This document shows positions 27,683 to 35,739 of a stretch of DNA of 64,000 nt, piece by piece (positions within the stretch are counted from its first letter, which is position 1; each line of letters opens with the position of its first letter). The DNA lies in assembly GCF_026625825.1 (NCBI RefSeq), contig NZ_CP113065.1:2356001-2420000 (forward strand). Direction: 5' to 3'. Position numbers and translations under genes: made by a program. This DNA comes from Pseudoxanthomonas sp. SL93. GTDB taxonomy: Bacteria; Pseudomonadota; Gammaproteobacteria; Xanthomonadales; Xanthomonadaceae. A model generated the notes under the pieces. It did not search any database. It had not been told where the DNA came from and saw only the letters and a list, made by a program, of their open reading frames with translations.

Positions 27683-27770
27683 GGTTCTCTCTTTCCGAAG
27701 TGCAAGGTGCCAGCGACATCGGGGACGATGCCGTCAGGCGGCGACGAGGTCGGCGAGGTAGACGAAGCCC

Positions 27771-27856
27771 GTAGCCCTGGTAAGGCCAACGGCCGCACCC
27801 GGGATCGGATCAGTTCAGTTAGGAGCGCCCCGGGTGCGCTGCGCTTACCCGGGCTA
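27771..27856. repeat. 88-bp palindromic repeat, copy 6
   Basis: Arms GTAGCCCTGGTAAGGCC and CTTACCCGGGCTAC, placed between the lipoprotein gene end and the 27320-27682 gene start. Confidence 0.85.
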
Positions 27857-27888
27857 CGGTGCTTGGTTCAAGCGCCGAACCAAAGCCG

Positions 27889-28560
27889 TCACGACCTGAA
27901 ACCCTGCGCTTTGGGATCCCCGTGCAGGCGAGGCATCTTCAGCCAGTGCCAGTATCCATCGTTGATTTTCCTGGTCTTATCTTCACTGTCCGTACCCGAA
28001 TAGTCGATCCGGATCGCCAGCACCAGTTCGTCGTCCGCCGTGCGCGCGACATAGTCGGTTTGCACGATGTTTACCGGTTCTTCCACGTCAAGTTCCAATA
28101 CGCGGGCGGCGGCGTCGTTCAATGAATGGTTGCGGGTCGCAATCCGCCGCCAACCGTGTCCAACGCAGGGTGCCTGCGTGTCGTCCAGTGTCGTGTATCC
28201 CGCCGCCGACGACGACGCACCAGCACCAGCACCAGGAATCCGGTCGGTGAGGTAGAACACCGTTTCCAATGGTCGCGGTTCAATCGCGATGTAGGACCGT
28301 GTACTAGCCGAGAGGCCGAACAGGTAGGGCGCAAACCAGCGGAAGTGCGGAACCAGCTCGCCATCTTCCTGCACCAGCGATCCAGCCGACAGATCGGACA
28401 GGTGCCAGACGCCCTCGATGGTGGGGCAAGCGGAGAAGAGCGACGTTTCCACCGCGCCGAACTGGTCGCCGTAGGCGTTGGCAACGTCTGGCACGGCGCC
28501 GACGCAACCGGTCAACCCGAGCACGGCAACCAGCACTGAACCAAGAAGGGCCCGACGCAT
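27889..28560 (-). CDS. Putative lipoprotein of unknown function
   Basis: 223 residues. The lipobox VLGLTGC at about 13-19 marks an export and lipidation signal. The mature protein has a segment rich in Gly/Ala/Ser (GAGAGASSSAAGY) and no recognised domain. The ATG at 28560 has AGGA upstream; the upstream in-frame extension runs through a palindromic element and is unlikely to be coding. Confidence 0.7.
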   Translation of the reverse strand: MRRALLGSVLVAVLGLTGCVGAVPDVANAYGDQFGAVETSLFSACPTIEGVWHLSDLSAGSLVQEDGELVPHFRWFAPYLFGLSASTRSYIAIEPRPLETVFYLTDRIPGAGAGASSSAAGYTTLDDTQAPCVGHGWRRIATRNHSLNDAAARVLELDVEEPVNIVQTDYVARTADDELVLAIRIDYSGTDSEDKTRKINDGYWHWLKMPRLHGDPKAQGFRS

Positions 28561-28615
28561 GTGATGTCCTGTTGAATTTGAAGCCGGTAGCTTACGCGAC
28601 GATTGGACAAAAAAT

Positions 28616-28672
28616 GGGGGGTCAGAGTGCCTTTCCCGTAGCGCCACGGCGCAAAAACGTACTCTGACCCCT
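28616..28672. repeat. GGGGTCAGAGT inverted-repeat element
   Basis: Perfect 11-bp arms GGGGTCAGAGT (28618-28628) and ACTCTGACCCC (28661-28671) enclose 32 bp with an inner GCGCC-AC-GGCGC hairpin. Motifs like this often flank REP-associated Y1 transposase genes; no transposase is present, so it would be a non-autonomous remnant. Fragments recur at 28932-28960 and, decayed, at 26190-26200. Confidence 0.6.
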
Positions 28673-28770
28673 GTCTTCAAACCCCTGTTTTCTGGGGGCG
28701 ACAACAAGCCGCCAAAGCGAGACCAGGGTGCAGCAGCGGCCCTCGCCTTGATTGCGACCTTCCAAATAAA

Positions 28771-28948
28771 AAGCGGGCCGATGGCCCGCTCCGTGGTGCG
28801 TTGATGGGGGTGGCCGTCAGGTCGACAGTTCGGATGCTTCTTCCGTGCGCCGCTTGCGGTCTAAGCGGGCGCCCAGCGCCTGGCGCAGGGTGTCCAGGCA
28901 GTCGCCGCGGCCGGCCACCTTTGCGAAAAGATACTCTGACCCCTGTTT
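28771..28948 (-). pseudogene. Duplicated 175-bp gene-end module, copy B, with terminator
   Basis: The minus strand reads GRGDCLDTLRQALGARLDRK, then RRTEEASELST and a stop, ending in the hairpin AGCGGGCC-ATC-GGCCCGCT and TTTTTATTT, a good Rho-independent terminator. It is colinear with copy A at 26031-26209 over the whole length. The parent gene is not recognised. No other gene is seen in 28561-28985. Confidence 0.6.
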
Positions 28949-28985
28949 CTGCTGACCCCTGTTTCTGCTAACGATCTCACGGCCC

Positions 28986-29828
28986 CTACTTCATATCCAA
29001 CTCGGGGCGGCTCAGCCACACGTTGCGGCTTGGATCGCTAGAGCCGCCAAGTTCCTCGGTGGTGTACGCACGAGGTAGTAACGAGTCCCACTGCCGTTGT
29101 GCAATCACTTCGGCCGAAAAGAGGCAATTCGCTAAGTTCTGCACGCGCCCCTTGTAGTAGTTGGCGGCATAGTATGTTGGTGATAGTTGCTCATGAAGAT
29201 TGCAATACACCGACAACTCCATGAGGAGTCGCCTTTCTTTGTCAAAGTAGATGTTCCAATCGCTTTGCACAGCCGCGCGGTTGTCGCTGAAAACCTGCAT
29301 CCCACGTGGACCGATCATGGCGTTGTCCAGAAGCTCCAACGTCCCCTCTTCATCGACCACCACAGATTTCGATTCCCTGGTATGGGTTCTTCTGAGCGCG
29401 CCTGAGTCTTCGACTCCGATGTAGAAGCCGCCCGGCAAGGTGCCGCCAAGAAGCTCCTTGATCTCACTAACAATGGCTTCCATGCATCGTTCAATCTCCT
29501 GAAGCTTTGCGGACTTTTGCGTTTCGTCCAGCTCTTGCTTGAGAAGCCTGTTCTGCTCCTTCATCTCCTTACGCGTGGTCTCTGACTCTTCTTTCGTTAT
29601 CTCTAAGGTTCGCAGAACCAGAAGAACCGTTATGAATCCAATGAAAGGATTCATGATTCCGCCAATGTAGTCGCCGAAAGTTCCCCAATCCGTCTTGTTG
29701 TCTGAAACGTCGGGACCAAACGTGAAGGTGTAGTAGAGAACGGCGACCAGGGTCACTACCAGCACCGCAACTGTTGCAAGCCAATCGGTATTTCTCTTCT
29801 TTCCTTCTTCCTTGTCTTCTTCACTCAT
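28986..29828 (-). CDS. Two-helix coiled-coil membrane protein, PutAbiC-like
   Basis: 280 residues. Helix one spans about 15-37; after the loop motif DWGTFGDYIGGIMNPFIGF helix two spans about 55-75; a charged coiled coil follows (76-115) and then a soluble domain. The WGxFGDxxGGxxNP loop plus helix and coiled coil is the layout of proteins annotated as putative phage abortive infection proteins. GGAGGATCCAGC precedes the ATG, a strong ribosome binding site. Base composition is visibly more AT-rich than in the flanking chromosome. Assignment to that family is by resemblance and is moderate. Confidence 0.6.
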   Translation of the reverse strand: MSEEDKEEGKKRNTDWLATVAVLVVTLVAVLYYTFTFGPDVSDNKTDWGTFGDYIGGIMNPFIGFITVLLVLRTLEITKEESETTRKEMKEQNRLLKQELDETQKSAKLQEIERCMEAIVSEIKELLGGTLPGGFYIGVEDSGALRRTHTRESKSVVVDEEGTLELLDNAMIGPRGMQVFSDNRAAVQSDWNIYFDKERRLLMELSVYCNLHEQLSPTYYAANYYKGRVQNLANCLFSAEVIAQRQWDSLLPRAYTTEELGGSSDPSRNVWLSRPELDMK

Positions 29829-29886
29829 GCTGGATCCTCCAGTAGGGCTCGACGAACCAGAAATATGACACCTATGGCGGCATGCG

Positions 29887-30104
29887 TCAGGCGGTCACCG
29901 CGGCGACGATGCGGTCGGCGGTGTCGGCCAGGTGGGTGAAGCGGTGGGCCAGGCCGGCGCGGGGCAGCAGCAGGTCTTCGGGATGTTCGGTTTCGGGGGG
30001 CTGAGCTGGGCCAGCAGGTGCAGGTGGTCGCGCAGGGCCTGCAGTTCGGCGTGAGCCTCAGTGGGCAGGTTGTAGCCGGGGTCGATGAGCGTTCCGTGCG
30101 TCAT
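29887..30104 (-). pseudogene. Small gene (about 71 codons) broken by a one-base deletion in a C run
   Basis: From ATG 30104 the frame reads MTHGTLIDPGYNLPTEAHAE, continuing to LLAQLSPP. At 29995-30000 a run of six G (plus strand) shifts the frame; adding one base restores ETEHPEDLLLPRAGLAHRFT, continuing in protein-like sequence to a TGA at 29887. In the present frame a proline/threonine-rich tail without sense follows. A true frameshift and a homopolymer sequencing error cannot be told apart here. GGAC precedes the start. Family unknown; it may be a small regulatory or antitoxin-sized protein. Confidence 0.6.
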
Positions 30105-30138
30105 GGCGATGTCCTTCCGCGTGCGGGTGCTAGGCGTG

Positions 30139-30165
30139 CCTGCGGGCGCTCTGTGCGCCCGCAGG
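30139..30165. other. Strong hairpin in the leader of the small broken gene
   Basis: CCTGCGGGCGC and GCGCCCGCAGG pair perfectly (11 bp) around the loop TCTGT, 35-61 bases upstream of ATG 30104. It may stop transcription or control translation. 30166-30284 shows no gene. Confidence 0.5.
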
Positions 30166-30284
30166 GTGTCGGGAGGGTCGAAGCTGTAATCAGCCAGCCG
30201 GGCGTATTTCCCTTTCGGGTGTTCTATTCCGCCCCCTCCCGACGTAGAACGGACTGCGTCGGAAGCGCCCAGTGTATGGGGCAC

Positions 30285-30313
30285 AAAAAACCCACCTGAG
30301 TTGCCGGGGTGGG
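30285..30313 (-). terminator. Rho-independent terminator downstream of the NTPase gene
   Basis: Read on the minus strand, CCCACC pairs with GGTGGG and six T follow. It lies 155 bp past the end of the KAP-like NTPase gene and probably ends the island transcript. Confidence 0.6.
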
Positions 30314-30467
30314 TGCCGCTGAATATCGGAGATTCGACGCTCCTTGGAGACAAGTTTGCGTCGGGGATGGCGTGGTGTCTATTTACATTCTTGGGGCGGA
30401 GCTCAGTATATGGCTTACGCCTCGGCTCGGTTAGCCAAGCTCTGCTCGGACACGCGATGCCCTAAGG

Positions 30468-32228
30468 CTATCCAGCCTCGCCAGAATCAGCAGTCTCAAT
30501 GCCTTCTTCCAGAGCCAGTCTGGCCACCCTGATCTGGTCAAGCCGATTGCTTCGAGAAATCAGTCTCAGCGCCGCACCAAGCTTTCTCTTCGCGGCACTC
30601 GCGCTAGCCACTGGGTAAGGATCAAGAATCCCCTTGATAGAGCTCCTAAGTTCGGCGCCTTTTGTCTCGATTAGCCAATCTCTAATCTCCTCTACTGACG
30701 ACGAGGCGACGACGGCATATGAACCCTCTTGATCGTCCAAACGCGAAGAAATATTGGACATAGCTTCCCGGAGCGTGACGGTTGACTGAGCATCATTCCG
30801 GGCTTTCTCGACTCTCGCCCTAAACCATGCATCTCGGATCGGCCTGAACAGCTCAATCTCCTTCATCTGAAACATGGGTCCCGCTAGAGGCAATCTTGAG
30901 GCAACCCATGCAGCGCCGCACTCTTCTGCCCAGGCATCTTTATCGAGCTCCCTAAGCAGACATATGCTCGAATCTATATTCAGTGCACTCTCGTACTGAG
31001 CAGAAGCGAGTGTCGCCTCATAAAACCTGCCTGCAAAAAGTTCTGCGTCGCCGCCGTAGCCGTCGTGAAACTCAGACCAAACCGCACTGTAAACAGCGGC
31101 GACATCCTCGGCACGATGCTTCCGATCAAAATCTTTCAACAAACTCCGATACTCAGCCGGAAAGTATCCGTCCGAAACAAACTTAGCGAAGCACTGATCA
31201 ATCTGATCCGGGTAGTAGGCCACATCATCCAAGATTCCATCCCAAGCTTTCTCGTCCGAACTCCTATCATCATTACCTAGTGCGGCAGCCACGCCAGACC
31301 AATGACCGTGCTTGAGTGCACGCGATACTGGCGGCGCCCCTTCTGCTCTTCCCTCATGGCAATAGGTCAGTACGGCAATAGATTTCGCCATTGCCCGCTT
31401 TGCACCCTCATGCAACTCGGGATCAGACTCAGCCAATGCAGCATCTACATTCGATATGACGCGGGACGCAATCCTCAAATTGCTACTTTTAAGCTTCTCT
31501 AGAATCACGAGCGCCTCACGTTGGCACTCATCACTTGGCTCACCAAAGGCGGCCCTGATCGCAGCGCCAACTTCCGGCGCATAAGTCATCGCGCGATCTA
31601 CAACCTTTTCCCGATGCTCCGCCCAAATGATCCTATCTTGCGCATTCAGCTGCTCTACATTCGAAATAATGAGAACGGCGCAGCCTTTCTCGACGGCCAA
31701 CTGAGAAACAACACCCAGAACATCCTTGAGCAGGAGACCATCACCGCGTCGTTCCAAATCATCCAGACAGACAAGGTGATCCTTGAACATCCCATAGGCA
31801 ACACTGGACCACTGATCCCCTAGGCTTCCAGTCCATGGATTTGAAAGTCTTGATAGGGCACCGGTACTTTTCCTGATGGGATTTTCCTTCCAGAAATTCC
31901 TCAACGTCTCGATATTGAAAGACTGATCAACGCTAGGCCGATGAGCATCGGACGAAGGAATCGACCTCTCAAACAGGCTTCGCTTCAGATCCGAAAGAGA
32001 ATTCAATCCAAACAAAGATACATAACAGTACTTCGCCATCCCAAAACCGGTCGAAGTCCTAAGCAATGATTGCCATAGGTGCGTCTTTCCTCGCCCCCAC
32101 TTTCCTTGTAGAGCAAGTACGGATGGAGTCTTTTGAAGAATAAACTTTTGTAGCGCTCGCACTTGAGGCTTGGTGCTGTCATCGAGAACTAAGGACAACG
32201 GATATTCCGCAGACAGCGTGGCACTCAT
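30468..32228 (-). CDS. KAP-like P-loop NTPase
   Basis: 586 residues, no signal peptide. Walker A is GKWGRGKT at 42-49 and Walker B HLVCLDDLER at 151-160, followed by AVLIISNVEQL. This order (GKWGxGKT, then LDDLER) is that of KAP and STAND-type NTPases, several of which act in phage defence. The C-terminal 350 residues are helical with no known domain. I chose ATG 32228 with GAGGGG upstream over a TTG at 32243. It is the last gene of the four-gene minus-strand cluster, 62 bp after the coiled-coil gene. A hydrolase or effector domain is not visible, so the output of the NTPase is unknown. Confidence 0.75.
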   Translation of the reverse strand: MSATLSAEYPLSLVLDDSTKPQVRALQKFILQKTPSVLALQGKWGRGKTHLWQSLLRTSTGFGMAKYCYVSLFGLNSLSDLKRSLFERSIPSSDAHRPSVDQSFNIETLRNFWKENPIRKSTGALSRLSNPWTGSLGDQWSSVAYGMFKDHLVCLDDLERRGDGLLLKDVLGVVSQLAVEKGCAVLIISNVEQLNAQDRIIWAEHREKVVDRAMTYAPEVGAAIRAAFGEPSDECQREALVILEKLKSSNLRIASRVISNVDAALAESDPELHEGAKRAMAKSIAVLTYCHEGRAEGAPPVSRALKHGHWSGVAAALGNDDRSSDEKAWDGILDDVAYYPDQIDQCFAKFVSDGYFPAEYRSLLKDFDRKHRAEDVAAVYSAVWSEFHDGYGGDAELFAGRFYEATLASAQYESALNIDSSICLLRELDKDAWAEECGAAWVASRLPLAGPMFQMKEIELFRPIRDAWFRARVEKARNDAQSTVTLREAMSNISSRLDDQEGSYAVVASSSVEEIRDWLIETKGAELRSSIKGILDPYPVASASAAKRKLGAALRLISRSNRLDQIRVARLALEEGIETADSGEAG

Positions 32229-32290
32229 TCCCCGACCCCTCAATTACTTCGAACAGTCTGTAGAGCAAAAAGAGTAAGCCTTTCGTACCC

Positions 32291-33760
32291 CTAGACAGGC
32301 TTTTTCTCGACCTCGTCATTAGCAGCAAGTCCTTCTTCAATCTTGGTATCTTGCTCCTTCAGAATGACATCACGCCGCGCTGCTAGCTTTTTCGCGAGAG
32401 CGGCCATTCCAGGAATTTTGGACAGGGCATCGACCGACTCCGAGAGGCGCGCACTCTTCTCAAGTACGTCCATAAGAGGGTGATCAGCCTTGCCGTAATC
32501 GGTGATTAGCTTCCCCGGATTCTCAGCACTGACTTGCAGGACGTTAAACAACAGACGGGTGCGCAATTCTTCCTTCACAAGGCTCTCATGAGGGAGAGTT
32601 TCAATTTGATTGGAGAGACCTGAGAATGTCTTTCCAAGAACCGCTTTGTGCGTGTACTCCTCGATCAATCTCTTTGAGAGGTTAAGACGCTTATTTGCCG
32701 AGTAGGCCAGCCAGAGAACCGGAAAATATAGAGGAAGAATCGCAAAGATCAGTTTTGGCGCATCTCTTAAGACATCTGCGAGCGTGGCGCCGCCAACGAG
32801 CAGATACACATCCACACCAAAAGGGATCAGTGATATTAGTACCAGGCCGACTACGGCGAACCTGAAGTTTCGCTCGTGGGATGAGAGTGACGAGCACTCC
32901 TCCTCCTTCTTTGCCTCATAGGCGGCGCTAAGCCCTGCCGCCAAGCCACCCGGAAGCAAAGCCTTCAATTGGCCCACCACGTCATCGAGTTCTACGCGGC
33001 CGCCTTTTAGCAAGCTAGCAAACTCTTCAGTTTGCGCCTCCCGAAGACGAAGCTGATCCGCCTCGACCTTAGCAACCTTCTGATCAACCTCTTCGTCAAG
33101 CACAACCACTCGGCTGTTTAGACCCTCAAAAGCCTTGTTCAATTCGTCTCGCAGCCCATCCACTCGCTCTACGTTTCCTTGATCATCCTCAACATCATGA
33201 CCAAGAACCTCCTTGTGAACCTCGTCGAGCTCCATTTTTCTTTTCACTGAGTGCGACAATAAGCTTCTAATGTTTTCGCTTGATGCATTTGCATCAAGCA
33301 CCTGCTTATTGAGATTTTCGAGAGAAGGTGGAATTTCTTGAGCTTGTGCAAGAAACCGCTCGACCTCCTCAATCCGCTCTTGGACCGTGTTTACAAGCTT
33401 CTGGGTGGACTGCTCAGCAACTTCCATCTTCTCAAAAAGCGCAATCGACTCACTCGCCTTGCGCCTCAAGGACTCTGCATCCTGCAGGTAATCGTTACGA
33501 GATGAAGAAACTTCCGCCAGATTATCTTGTACTTGCCCCTTCGCTTTTCTCACATCCTCAATGGCAGCCTGCATTTCTTCGGCAAGCGATTCAACTTTCG
33601 CCCTACTAGCCTCGGCGGCGATTAATGCACGCTGCGCATCGATGGCAGATTCGTTAGCAGTCGCTGTTACCTGCTTTTCAAGGCTGGCAATTCTCTCTAC
33701 TGTCCAAGCCCTTAGCTTTTCGTATTCCGCAGGATCAACGCCCTTATCAAACAGCCCCAT
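32291..33760 (-). CDS. Long coiled-coil protein with two membrane helices
   Basis: 489 residues. Residues 15-265 are almost continuous heptad-like coiled coil rich in Glu, Lys and Ala. Helix one lies at about 300-324 (FAVVGLVLISLIPFGVDVYL) and helix two at 336-354, then a soluble helical tail containing NLSKRLIEEYTHKAVLGKTF. The layout suggests a membrane-anchored sensor or scaffold. I set the start at ATG 33760, with GGAGGG five bases upstream, rather than ATG 33772. It sits between the alarmone-synthetase pair and the NTPase. Family not recognised. Confidence 0.7.
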   Translation of the reverse strand: MGLFDKGVDPAEYEKLRAWTVERIASLEKQVTATANESAIDAQRALIAAEASRAKVESLAEEMQAAIEDVRKAKGQVQDNLAEVSSSRNDYLQDAESLRRKASESIALFEKMEVAEQSTQKLVNTVQERIEEVERFLAQAQEIPPSLENLNKQVLDANASSENIRSLLSHSVKRKMELDEVHKEVLGHDVEDDQGNVERVDGLRDELNKAFEGLNSRVVVLDEEVDQKVAKVEADQLRLREAQTEEFASLLKGGRVELDDVVGQLKALLPGGLAAGLSAAYEAKKEEECSSLSSHERNFRFAVVGLVLISLIPFGVDVYLLVGGATLADVLRDAPKLIFAILPLYFPVLWLAYSANKRLNLSKRLIEEYTHKAVLGKTFSGLSNQIETLPHESLVKEELRTRLLFNVLQVSAENPGKLITDYGKADHPLMDVLEKSARLSESVDALSKIPGMAALAKKLAARRDVILKEQDTKIEEGLAANDEVEKKPV

Positions 33761-33895
33761 TTCACCCTCCATCCTTTGAATGAGAAATCAATCTTCGGCT
33801 CCGGATCAGGCACTTCCCTGCAAGGGAATTTTTATATCTCCTAGTAAGGCTCCACTCCATCAAGCGCCGCTGCGCGCGCGTTAGCTCATCCCCAT

Positions 33896-34159
33896 TTAAC
33901 TGCTGGATGGCTTCCGATTGATTTGATCAATTGAATCACCCATCTGCCGCACATCCCTAAAGTATCGGCTATGACTTTTCCGAAGCGCATCTTCAGACGC
34001 CGCTTCCAGAACGACGACTTCTCGCGTAAGACCTTTCGTCATTAGCGAGATCTCAAGCTCCAGCCTGGCTTTAGACGCCTGCTCACGACAAGTCGAGTCG
34101 AACACCTCAAGAGAAACCAACTGCCCAGCGGAGCGATCGTATTCCAAGAGAAAGATCAT
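33896..34159 (-). CDS. 87-residue protein overlapping the alarmone synthetase
   Basis: Small soluble protein: strands at the N terminus (MIFLLEYDRSAGQLVSLEVF), a helix (CREQASKARLELEISLM) and a second helix ending RDVRQMGDSIDQIN. Its ATG overlaps the stop of the RelA/SpoT gene (ATGA), so the two are translated together. Size and coupling match the antitoxin of a toxSAS pair, but I recognise no antitoxin family, so the role is inferred. No gene is seen in 33761-33895. Confidence 0.65.
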   Translation of the reverse strand: MIFLLEYDRSAGQLVSLEVFDSTCREQASKARLELEISLMTKGLTREVVVLEAASEDALRKSHSRYFRDVRQMGDSIDQINRKPSSS

Positions 34160-34920
34160 GCGACTGTCTCCAACTGGAACTCCGCAGATCTAAAGTCAAC
34201 TTCGTCTCGGACGTTTTGCAAGAATCCAGTCAATCGTTCGCGCCCATCGAAGAAGCGACGATCCGTCTCTCGAAGATCTTTTTTGATTCTTTTCCTAATT
34301 CTGGGGTTCGTACGGGATCCATCCATTGCGGCCATCAAGGCGAGGCGCCTCCCCTCGGCTCGCTCAATTCCGTCAATGGAATCCGAGATATTCTGAAGAA
34401 AGCGAAGGGCGTCAGGATCTCCGATCCCGTACTTGAGCCCGGGATCTACCACGTCAGAGAGCCGTTCCGAGATTTCAGCCCAGAGATGCTGAAGCCTGGT
34501 CCGCAGCTGCACCTCCACCTTAACTCCATCGAAGCTTGCAACTAGGTGGATGGCCCGGTAGCCATGACTAGGCTGACTGCGTCGGTCAAAAACTTGCGGG
34601 TCATCCAGATATACCTGCATTGCGCCTAGCGCCCTGCGCTGTTGAATGATGTCTTCGACAACCACCCGACAACCCGCAATGTCTTGCATTTGGCTAAGTC
34701 GAGAGGACTGTCTCTTCAGCTTGTCAACGATAGCGCCAGTCGATTTTGCAGGCCTACCAGTCACCTCATGCCGCAGCTCAGAGAGACGCTCACACACGTG
34801 CGCATAGGCCGGACCAAACGAATTTCTATAAGCCTCCAACTCCGTCAACACCTTAGCGTCGACTAGCCCTTCGCGGAGACGGTCGCCAAGTTTGTCGATC
34901 TGGGTTCTTGAGTGCTGCAT
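34156..34920 (-). CDS. RelA/SpoT-domain nucleotide pyrophosphokinase (small alarmone synthetase or toxSAS)
   Basis: 254 residues with a stand-alone RelA/SpoT synthetase domain. Key residues are in place: GRPAKSTGAIVDKLKR (55-70) with the ATP-binding basic residues, QDIAGCRVV (79-87), HGYRAIHLV (119-127) and VEVQLRTRLQHLWAEISERL (135-154) with the catalytic Glu136. There is no HD hydrolase domain, so it cannot degrade its product. Housekeeping RelA and SpoT are far longer. Synthetases of this type make (p)ppGpp or ppApp, or pyrophosphorylate tRNA. It begins 18 bp after nrdJb and has a weak ribosome binding site. Which product it makes cannot be told from sequence. Confidence 0.85.
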   Translation of the reverse strand: MQHSRTQIDKLGDRLREGLVDAKVLTELEAYRNSFGPAYAHVCERLSELRHEVTGRPAKSTGAIVDKLKRQSSRLSQMQDIAGCRVVVEDIIQQRRALGAMQVYLDDPQVFDRRSQPSHGYRAIHLVASFDGVKVEVQLRTRLQHLWAEISERLSDVVDPGLKYGIGDPDALRFLQNISDSIDGIERAEGRRLALMAAMDGSRTNPRIRKRIKKDLRETDRRFFDGRERLTGFLQNVRDEVDFRSAEFQLETVA

Positions 34921-34938
34921 GTCCGAACTAAGGGCAGC

Positions 34939-35739
34939 TCAACCGCACTTCGAATAACCACAGTTCAAGCACGTCGCACACCCGTCCATGATGACGAGCG
35001 CCTTGGTGTTGCACTTGTGGCAGAGCGTGGCGGTGGGCGGGAAGCTGGCGCCGTCGCCGGTGACGGCGATGTCTTCGGCGGCGCCTTGGGCGGGCGCGGC
35101 CGGTGCGGCGGCGGGGGCCGCGCTTACGTCAGAGTTTTTTTTTGCGCGGTCTTCGTACTGCTTGCGCTTCTCGGACAGGATGGCGCGCTGGTGGTCGCTC
35201 ATCTGCGGGTCGTGGATCAGGCCGATGGACTTCATGTGCTCTTCGACGATGGCGCCCAGCTCGGCCACCAGCGACGGCATGTACACGCCACCGGCCTTGA
35301 AGTAGCCACCGCGCGGGTCGAACACGGCCTTCATCTCGTCCACCAGGAACGTCACGTCGCCGCCCTTGCGGAACACGGCGGACATGATGCGCGTCAGCGC
35401 CACGATCCACTGGAAGTGCTCCATGGACTTGCTGTTGACGAAGATCTCGAACGGACGGCGCAGCTCGTGCTCGGTGCCCGCGTTCAACACGATGTCGTTG
35501 ATGGTCACGTACATGGCGTGTTCCACCAGCGGCGACTTGATCTTGTAGGTGCTGCCGATGAGGACTTCCGGGCGCTCGATGCGCTCGTGCATCTGGATGA
35601 TGTTGTCCTGCGGCAGCTCCGCTTCCACCGTGGCGCGGCTCACCGACGCGGCCGTGACGGCCTGCGCGGCCTCGCGGGCCTTGTCTTCCGGGGTGAGGAC
35701 GCTGTAGCCCTTGATTTTCTTGTCGATCTTGACGGCCAT
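34939..35739 (-). CDS. nrdJb: Class II ribonucleotide reductase, small component NrdJb
   Basis: 266 residues. It carries the part of the class II reductase that is fused in other bacteria: RRPFEIFVNSKSMEHFQWIV and GGYFKAGGVYMPSLVAELG, an Ala/Pro linker, then a cysteine ribbon at the C terminus (CHKCN, CATCLNCGYSKCG). As in Pseudomonas aeruginosa, NrdJa and NrdJb together reduce ribonucleotides with adenosylcobalamin. The start ATG at 35739 has a weak ribosome binding site. A histone-like gene separates it from nrdJa. The low-GC island begins 18 bp downstream. Confidence 0.9.
   Translation of the reverse strand: MAVKIDKKIKGYSVLTPEDKAREAAQAVTAASVSRATVEAELPQDNIIQMHERIERPEVLIGSTYKIKSPLVEHAMYVTINDIVLNAGTEHELRRPFEIFVNSKSMEHFQWIVALTRIMSAVFRKGGDVTFLVDEMKAVFDPRGGYFKAGGVYMPSLVAELGAIVEEHMKSIGLIHDPQMSDHQRAILSEKRKQYEDRAKKNSDVSAAPAAAPAAPAQGAAEDIAVTGDGASFPPTATLCHKCNTKALVIMDGCATCLNCGYSKCG

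Noticed and set aside
21234..27856. CRISPR array from evenly similar repeats
   Set aside because: Spacing is irregular and kilobases wide, genes lie between copies, and the units are palindromic elements.
30310..30360. T-arm-like GGAGATTCGACGCTCC suggesting a tRNA or tmRNA end at the island edge
   Set aside because: No acceptor or anticodon arms and no CCA-compatible end nearby.
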